A stretch of DNA of 64,000 bases from Eremophila alpestris peregrina (Eukaryota > Chordata > Aves > Passeriformes > Alaudidae), in contig WMCF01000066.1 of the NCBI GenBank assembly GCA_009792885.1, positions 2,129,429 to 2,193,428 on the forward strand. The letters run 5' to 3'. A program made the position numbers and the translations under genes. The notes under the pieces were generated by a model. That model ran no database searches and was not told where the DNA came from. It saw only the letters and a list, made by a program, of their open reading frames with translations. This document shows, piece after piece, positions 57,477-64,000 of the stretch (its first letter is position 1; every line of letters begins with the position of its first letter).

Positions 57477-57735
57477 TCCCAGAATGGTTTGGGTTGGAAA
57501 GGACCTTAATTACAGAATGAATTGGTTGGAAGAGACTTTGAGATCATAGAGTCCAACCCAGCCCTAACCCCTGAACTAAACCAGTGCCACATCCAGTCTC
57601 TTTTAAACACATCCAGGATGGTGACTCCACCCCCTCCCTGGGCAGACCATTCCAAAAGCTCACCCTGTTCCATTTGGGCAGGGACACCTTCCACCATCCC
57701 AGCTTGCTCCAAGCCTCATCCAGCCTGGCCTTGGA
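57477..57735 (-). mobile_element. CR1 LINE 3' end split by another CR1
   Basis: The 3' tip (cccagaatggtttgggttgg, 57,477-57,509) and the next block (aagctcaccctgttccattt, from 57,656) belong to one copy and read contiguously once 57,510-57,655 is taken out. It continues 'cagggacaccttccaccatc' to 'cagcctggccttgga'. Confidence 0.88.
57510..57655 (-). mobile_element. nested CR1 of a different subfamily
   Basis: 'acagaatgaattggttggaa', 'gatcatagagtccaaccca', 'ctgaactaaaccagtgccac', 'acatccaggatggtgactc' and 'cctgggcagaccattccaa' are the ordered 3' blocks of the 'gtccaacc...actaaacca...gtgactccacc' CR1 type, as at 63,812-64,000. It must be younger than the outer copy. Confidence 0.88.
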
Positions 57736-59914
57736 ACACATACTAGGCCTTGATGCCTAATGAATGTAGCTGGTCTTGTCCAAAGAGCAGCAGGAAGCTC
57801 CCAGTCTGACTTTCCCAGTAAGAAAGAGGGTTCTGTGAGATTCAGCAGGATTGCTGGATGGGAATTCATCCCCTGCAGCAGCAGCCTGGGGTGCCTCACC
57901 CACCACTGCAGAGCCCAGAGTGTTTTGATGGAGAAAAGGGGTGAGAAGTGGGAAGTTGCTCTCAGTGTGACCATAAAAACAAAGTCTAGGGATTAGTTAA
58001 TAATGTGTGGCCTGAGCAAACAAACCCATCTCCCCATAAAGTCCCTGGTTCAAATAAACTGGTGCTGTTGTCATTAAACCCCATCATCTGCATGTCTGTT
58101 TTCCACTGGGTCTGGTGTGCATTTCAAGGGACCACGATGTGGAGGAACAGCCCCCCAACACCACACTTTGGGACACTCTGAAATCCAGATGTGGCTGTGA
58201 GATGCCACGGCTTGGACTCATCCCTGCATCCCATTTGTGCTGAACACACAGAGCTGCAATTCCTTAAGGTTTTATGCAGCAAAGCCTACACTGAAGGCAG
58301 TGGCTTCTTGTCCTCAAAATGCTGAAGCCTGGAGATTCTTAAAGGCCAGAAAATGTGAAAAAGCCTCTGAATCTCTCCCCCTTTCCTTCTCTCAGCTTTC
58401 TCCCTGCAACAGGCAAAGCTCAGATCTGAAAAACCAAGTCCAGTCCCAAACCCCCCAAGCTCCATGGGGGAGTGGAGACCTCCACAGGCTCAGGTTGCCC
58501 TTTCATGCCTCACTGCAGCTCATCAAGGCCCAGCATCTAATAATGAACCAAGGAGGCTGAGAGCTCCCTCTGACAGCTGAACTGATGGGTGTAATTAGGG
58601 CCTGGCCCACACAGCTTTTCATTAGTGCACTGCTGCTGTGGAAAGATGGTGCTGCACAGCCAGGAAAGAGCCTCCAAGGCCCCGGGAAAGGGGAGCAGAG
58701 CAGCTTGGAGCAAGCAGGGAGCTCTCTGTGCTCCCACCTGGCCATCAGTGTGTGTTTGCAGTCACATCCTGGGGACACCCAAGCACGTCCTGATTTCACT
58801 GCACCTGGCACAGTCGTTGTTTTTTAAACTTCTGCAGGGCCCTGGTCACCCCCCAGTTGTTTGGTGGCTGCACTCAGCAGTGCCTGAGGCTCTGCTCCCT
58901 CCTCTCCAGACATGCTGTGTGCCCCTGGAAGAGCCTGGGGCTCTCTTTCCCCAGCCCAGGGCTCGCTGGTTTTGGCTGGGAGTCACCCCCCACCCTCCCT
59001 GAGTGCTGAGATGCCCCAGCACAGCTGTGGCAGTGCTGGTACCACAGGTGTCTGCATCACTTCCTTTCCTTCATGGAAAAACTAAAAATATTTACTTACA
59101 TAGCAAAACCTGAGCACACTAAGGAATGCACTCATTTTCCAGGTGACAGAACAGAGTTCTCTGGGCTCCCTTCCTTCCTCTGCCTTCCAAAGCAGGACCT
59201 GCTGCTCCTACACTTCAAACAAGATTTTGGGGTTTGTTAGTTTGATTCTGCAGCTTCAAGTTTTTTAACTCCAGGGCAATGCATGCTCTTGTAGCTGTTT
59301 TATAGAAGAACTTGTGATTCTAAATGGCAAAGTGAAGGAAAAGGAAGTAAACTGGTTATTGTGCCAGAAACACTCCTGGCACTCCTCCCATTTCTATTTT
59401 CCCTTACATTATAAAGCTGGAATAAATCAAAGTGAGCAATTCACTGGCGAACTGATGAAAGGGGAGCAGAATCAGCACTCTGGTCCCTTGTACTGATATA
59501 AAAAAGGTGTAGTCCCATGCAGGCAGCAGTTTGCCTGAATTACAAGTGCTGGGGATGGAGAATAGCCCTGGAGTGTTTATTAGCAGTCATAACCTTAATC
59601 AAATAACACTCAAGGATATGTAAAGAAATCTGTTCCACTGCAGCCTCCCAAGCCAAATAAAGGAGTAAATGGGACTTCTATCAAAAATCCCTTTTAAAAC
59701 TCATGCATGCTGGGTTCTAAAGAAAAAAATATCTCCCTGTTTCTTGGGGAACAGCCAAAGCTCCAGAGGAGCTGCCCTAGATCAAACCAGCATCCCAGCA
59801 TGCCAGGCATCCAGCCTGGGCTGGAACCAGCACTGGAGAGAGGTGATGCTCCAGGGGGAACCTGCCTGCCTGGGATACGTGTGGAAGGAGGAGGATGAAG
59901 AGGATGCTCTCCCA
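57736..59914. other. unique non-coding DNA
   Basis: 57,736-57,782 resembles 61,488-61,540 (see finding). 'gttcaaataaactggtgctg' near 58,049 could be an LTR poly-A region but has no other support. No exon recognised. Confidence 0.45.
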
Positions 59915-60048
59915 AAGCATCAGGCCAGGCTGGATGGGGCTCTGAACAACCTGATCCAGTGGAAGATGTCCCTGCCTGTGGCAGGGGGATGGAAGGAGAT
60001 GATTTTTAGGGTCCCTTCCAATCCAGACAATTCTGGGATTCCATAACC
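59915..60048 (+). mobile_element. CR1 LINE 3'-end fragment
   Basis: 'caggccaggctggatggggc', 'ccagtggaagatgtccctgc', 'atggaaggagatgattttta' and 'gggtcccttccaatccagac', then the tail 'ttctgggattccataa'. Confidence 0.93.
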
Positions 60049-61387
60049 ATCGGCCCTGCAGGGATCTCCCAGTTCAGATATCTTCACTTTGCACAGCAGG
60101 AGCCTCATCCACTGCCTCTCCCCCATCCATGGGGCTGCTCCAATCAAGGTTTGCATATTATGTGGAATTGCTTGGGAGGAAAAAGAAAGGCAAGAAAAGA
60201 AACAGACCCTGTGTAATAGAGGTGCATGTAAATAATCACTGCCCTAATCCCCTCTGACAATGAAAGATATCCAACCAGAAATTGTTCGAGCCTGTAACTC
60301 AACCTGAAATTTAAGCACAAGGAAGTCGTGTCAAAAGGGGACTTGGGTTCCCATAAAAGCCTCTCTACTTCCAGACCCTGGGCCCCTTAGCCAAAAAAAC
60401 AGAGCAAACTTCCAGACATAACATCTGAGAAGTGCAGGCCTCTCAGAGGGACTCGCTGGAGAGACAACCACCAGGAAAACAAGCGGGGAGAAGGAAGCCT
60501 CTGGGCCCAGATGAAGTACCTGCCACGGGCCAGGGGCACGGTTTCCATCAGAGCTGCAGCAGCCCCTGGTACATTACCCCAGGAGGGCTGCAGAAATCCC
60601 CCAGGGAAGGCATTCCAGACTGGACAAAGCCCTGGGGGAATTTGTGGCTGGAGTCTGTTCTCCTTTGCTCTCGTGCAGCAGCTTTGAGGTTGATGAGTGA
60701 CAGAAGAATCCAGCAAAGAGGAGACCCTGGGCAGAGAGGGGGGATCAGTGCCCTGTTCATGGTTTCGGTTCTCTGGCTCCATCACCTCCATCCCACTAAG
60801 GACTCATGGGGTGTGAGGCCCTGCATGGCACAGGCAGGGATAAAAACCCTCCTGGAAGCAGCACCTGGAGAGGGGGAACCTCCCCTGGAGCGAGTCCTGC
60901 TTTCTGTGCCAGGACACCTGAGCTGAGCACCTCCCTTGCAGCCAGGGAAGCACCAAGAGCCAAATTCTGGGCTGCTTTTAAGAGCAGAGGGCCAGCTTTT
61001 GTTTTTTCAAGGAAGAGAAGCCCTAGGAGGGCACTGTCTGTCTTTTCCAGGGCCAGCAGCCAGCCTGCCCCAGTCCCTGTCTCCTCACACCTTGCCTTGC
61101 CTGTCCTACCTCAGCAACTCCTCATGGAGAAACCCAGCTCATTTCCCAGCCACAAAGCCCTGAGGTGAGTCCAGGGTGTTCCTGTGTCCCCCCTCACATC
61201 AATGTCCCAGGGTCCATCAGAAACATCCCTTGGGAGTGCAAGAACCTGTCATTGCTCCAGAGGAACCCCAAAGTTTAAAAAAGAAGCAAGCAGAAATTTC
61301 CTCCACAGCTGAGCCACAGGACAAGAGAGTGGTGGGGATGTGGAAATATTCACCACTGAATAACCAGACCTGAGAGCAGGCCATAGA
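60049..61387. other. unique non-coding DNA
   Basis: No TE supported. The 164-codon plus frame at 60,432 and the 134-codon minus frame at 60,387 overlap each other. Confidence 0.5.
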
Positions 61388-61632
61388 AACATGGAATGGT
61401 TTGAGTTGGAATGGGCCTTAAAGCCCATCCAGTGCCACCCCTGCCATGGGCAGGGACACCTCCCACTGTCCCAGCCTGGCCTTGGACACATCTTAGGCTT
61501 CAGTGCACAAAAGCTGCCGCTGATCTTGTCCAAACCTGGCCTCAAACACCTCCAGAAACGGGACAGCCAAAACTTCTCTGGGCAACCTGTGCCTCACCAT
61601 CCTCACCGCAAATCACTTCCTCCTAACACCTG
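61388..61632 (-). mobile_element. rearranged CR1 LINE 3' end
   Basis: Normal from the tip (catggaatggtttgagttgg) to 'cagcctggccttggacaca'; then about 50 bp of non-CR1 sequence (tcttaggcttcagtgcac onward); then CR1 again from a repeated 'cctggcctcaaacacctcc' through 'acttctctgggcaacctgt' to 'cttcctcctaacacc'. The second part looks like another subfamily, suggesting recombination between two copies. Confidence 0.85.
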
Positions 61633-62724
61633 AATTTGCTAATATCTGCCTTGCTCACCTTGATTTTTCCCATTATTTCAGATTTTATGGACCCCCTTTA
61701 TCTCCAGAGCCCCACCAAGGCATCAGCTGTGTTCCCAGTGCCTCCAAGGCCCCAGCAGCAGCTCCTGCCTCTGCCTGCACTGAGAGCAGCATCGCCCTGA
61801 TGAAAGGGGGATTTCTAGAGGGAAGCGTTTGGAAAACAAGGAGCAGCCCGAGGAGAGCAAATCAGCTGCAGGAGTGCACATTTCCCTGTGCTGGAGCAGG
61901 GCTGGCTGCATTTCACCCCCTCCATGCAGAGCCTGCAGACAGAGATGCCGCTGGTGTTGGGTTCCCGGGACGCCTCCCCTGGTACTCCCGGGAGCTCCTC
62001 GTTGGGAATTTCCACCGGGATGGTTTCTCATCGGAAAATGCCAACAGGCTGAAATCAAAGCCCCTTGTGGGAATGCACCAGGTTCAGGGAATCTTTCATG
62101 GGAAACTTTTGCTCAAGCCCAGGCTGGAGCTCTCCCCTCGGGAAGTGTGAGCTCTCCATACCCCATGTCCCCTCCCTTTGCAGAGCTGGAGGTCCCTGGG
62201 GATGGGGACATCCTCCCCCCTCTGTGTTTTCTCTCCCCCATGTCCCCACCTCCAGGACCCCTCACGGTGAGGTTCGTGGCCCCACAGATTGATTTTACCC
62301 CCAATAAATGCTGTAACCCGGGGACACAGACCCTGCACCCCGAGGGCAGGGCATTGCTCAGGACATGGAAGCGCAGGTGGGATGTGAATCCACACTCGCT
62401 GATGTGTTTCTCTTCCAGATCGCGGCTCCAGCAGCTTTTCCTGAGGAAAACCAGGCAGAGCCTTGGGATCAGCCTGAAGGAGGGCTGGAAATGGGCTCAC
62501 ATTCGGGAGGAGCTCTGGGCTCTGTCCTGTACGGAGGTGGTGGCACGGGGGGGTTCCCGAGGGTCCCCTGCCCACAGGGGCTGTCCCTGGTCCCTGCCAT
62601 GGCCGGGACAACAGCACCATCTTGTGACTCTGCTCGGCCTGGGAAGGGATTTTCGGGATGGCCCCGAAGCTCCCTCTCGTGGATCCCGCAGCCAGCGGCT
62701 CACAGCAGCCCAGATGTTCCTCTG
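61633..62724. other. GC/CpG-richer unique stretch with long frames on both strands
   Basis: CpG is more frequent than in most of the window (for example 62,641-62,700 has five). A 321-codon plus frame (61,829-62,794) and a 273-codon minus frame (62,096-62,917) overlap; both run into the CR1 at 62,725, and neither has a recognised domain. A splice-acceptor-like ttctcttccag lies at about 62,408-62,418 but no exon is supported. Confidence 0.4.
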
Positions 62725-62850
62725 CAGGATGGACGGGGCTCGGAGCAACCCGGGACAGTGGCAGTGTCCCTGTCCATGGCAGGGGTGGCAATGAGAGGGG
62801 CTGTAAGGTGCTTTCCAATTTAAACAACTCTGTTATCCCGTGATCCCTTG
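62725..62850 (+). mobile_element. diverged CR1 LINE 3'-end fragment
   Basis: 'ggatggacggggctcggagc', 'gggacagtggcagtgtccct' and 'gtccatggcaggggtggca', then 'ggtgctttccaatttaaaca' and tail 'ctctgttatcccgtgatcc'. More CpG is kept than in other copies. Confidence 0.88.
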
Positions 62851-63811
62851 AATTGGAGGCTTGGGAGCAGGCCTGAGGGCAAACCAAGCTTTGCATCTTG
62901 CCTGCTCCACTGAACAAGGAATTTTGGAGAAATCAGCCCTGGGCATGGCAGGGCACAGCCCCAAGTCCACCCACAACACCCAGGATCCACAGGGGGATGT
63001 GGTGCAAGCAAAGCTTCATCCTTGGGGTGGGCAAGGCTGGCTCTGATGGCTCAGACACACGGGTTTAGGAGCTCCCAGGCCCCACTACATCAGTTCTCCC
63101 CCCAAAAAAGTGAGGAGCTTGGTTCCCTCTTGAGGTGCTCAAAGCCAAGGAAGGTGTCTCCACCTGTCCCTGCAGTGCTGGGGCCCTCGAGCACAGCTCT
63201 TACGGGCAGCATAACTTAAACTGACAGGTTTTTTGGCAGTTTAAAGCTGTTTCAGGAGGTTGCTCCCTGCAAGCACGCTGTTGCAATGCTGCTGCTGCCT
63301 GCCAGGCTTTCCACACCTGCAGGATCAGAGCTGGCACTGTAACGGGATTTGGGACACTGCTGGAGGGGATCTACTCCTGTGAAGCTGTTCCTTTCCTTTT
63401 CCACGTGATTTCTCCCCCCACTGCAACCATTTTCTAATTTTTGCACCATGATGAAATCGGGTCCTTGTGAAGTTTTCTCCCAGAAGGACCCAGGGGGCTC
63501 AGAGATTGCAAAACCTCCCGGTGCCACCTTATCTGCCAGTGCTTGTGCTGCACTCCAGGCTAAACACAGCTGCTGCCAAGCACACGGGATGAACTTTCTC
63601 TCAAGGACAATACCAGCATAAGGAGCTTTTTAAGGGGTATTAGGAGCTTTAGATGTAGCTTTAGTTCTGTGTTTGCCACCCCAGAGAAGGACTGTGACCT
63701 GCTTTCCCTTGCTGATCTCACACCCGGATGTTTCAGGGTACCTGCTGTGTGCTCCTCTCCCTCAGCCATGTGATTTTCCTCTCAAGCCACAGCAAAGAAG
63801 TGCAGATTTTG
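62851..63811. other. unique non-coding DNA
   Basis: No feature supported. Confidence 0.5.
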
Positions 63812-64000
63812 CATAAATTCACAGTTGGAAGAGATCATCAAGTCCAACCAGCAACCCAGCAACATCCTAATCACCCCTAAACCATGTCCCCAGGTGCTAC
63901 ATCCAGACACCAGCACCTTCCTGGGCAACTTATTCCAATGCCTGACTGCTTTTTCAGCCAGACATTTCAGATACCCAGTCTGAACCTCCCCTGCTGCAAC
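63812..64000 (-). mobile_element. CR1 LINE 3' region of the 'gtccaacc' subfamily, runs off the window
   Basis: 'ttcacagttggaagagatca', 'catcaagtccaaccagcaac', 'cccctaaaccatgtccccag', 'gtgctacatccagacacc' and 'ttattccaatgcctgactgc', then 'ctgaacctcccctgctgcaa' at the edge. Same subfamily type as the nested copy at 57,510. Confidence 0.92.

Noticed and set aside
1..64000. CRISPR array, phage, operon, tRNA/rRNA or other RNA genes
   Set aside because: No regularly spaced short repeats with unique spacers, no clustered long same-strand frames with ribosome-binding sites, and no tRNA or rRNA sequence recognised by eye. A covariance-model search would be needed to exclude small RNAs fully.

Overview
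This window looks like vertebrate nuclear DNA, most probably from a bird and plausibly a songbird. It holds about 27 short, mostly 5'-truncated copies of the CR1 LINE 3' end, several solo LTRs of one retroviral family, a few faint ancient (MIR-like, L3-like) remnants, moderate GC, CpG depletion almost everywhere, and no bacterial-style gene packing. I find no protein-coding gene, exon, tRNA, rRNA or other RNA gene that I can support. The many short open frames are what chance gives in stop-poor, GA/CT-rich DNA. No operon, phage, CRISPR array or defence system is present. The window is best read as intergenic or deep intronic sequence.

Layout. 1-11,300: unique DNA with CR1 fragments, one plus-strand solo LTR (4,552-4,971), two 20-bp tandem repeats, an AT-rich tract, and MIR-like scraps behind a long CR1. 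11,300-19,300: mostly unique, with AT-rich patches carrying homeodomain/POU-like motifs, one solo LTR (15,873-16,317), an A/C-only tract and two plus-strand CR1 fragments. 19,300-31,600: several CR1s, two of which (near 23.6 kb and 26.6 kb) share a 248-bp segment differing at one base. 31,600-45,500: a 161-bp direct duplication (33,087 and 34,585), more CR1s, a decayed LINE reverse-transcriptase fragment (about 42,800-43,275) and a long CR1 at 45,000. 45,460-57,470: about 12 kb without a recognisable CR1, holding an 18-bp perfect hairpin, a CpG-rich patch with a nested stem, the only assembly gap (80 N) inside a 58-bp tandem repeat, two solo LTRs, and a 181-bp element with 36-bp inverted ends. 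57,470-64,000: nested and rearranged CR1s and a GC/CpG-richer stretch with long frames on both strands.

The parts work together only as genome history: CR1 and LTR insertions, small duplications, and a few unique patches that could be conserved regulatory DNA. The most informative signals are the LTR family with matched TGATGCC/GGCATCA ends and 4-bp flanking repeats, the inverted-repeat element at 53.2 kb, the 248-bp near-identical duplication, and the tandem repeat hidden by the gap. I do not see a new biological system here.
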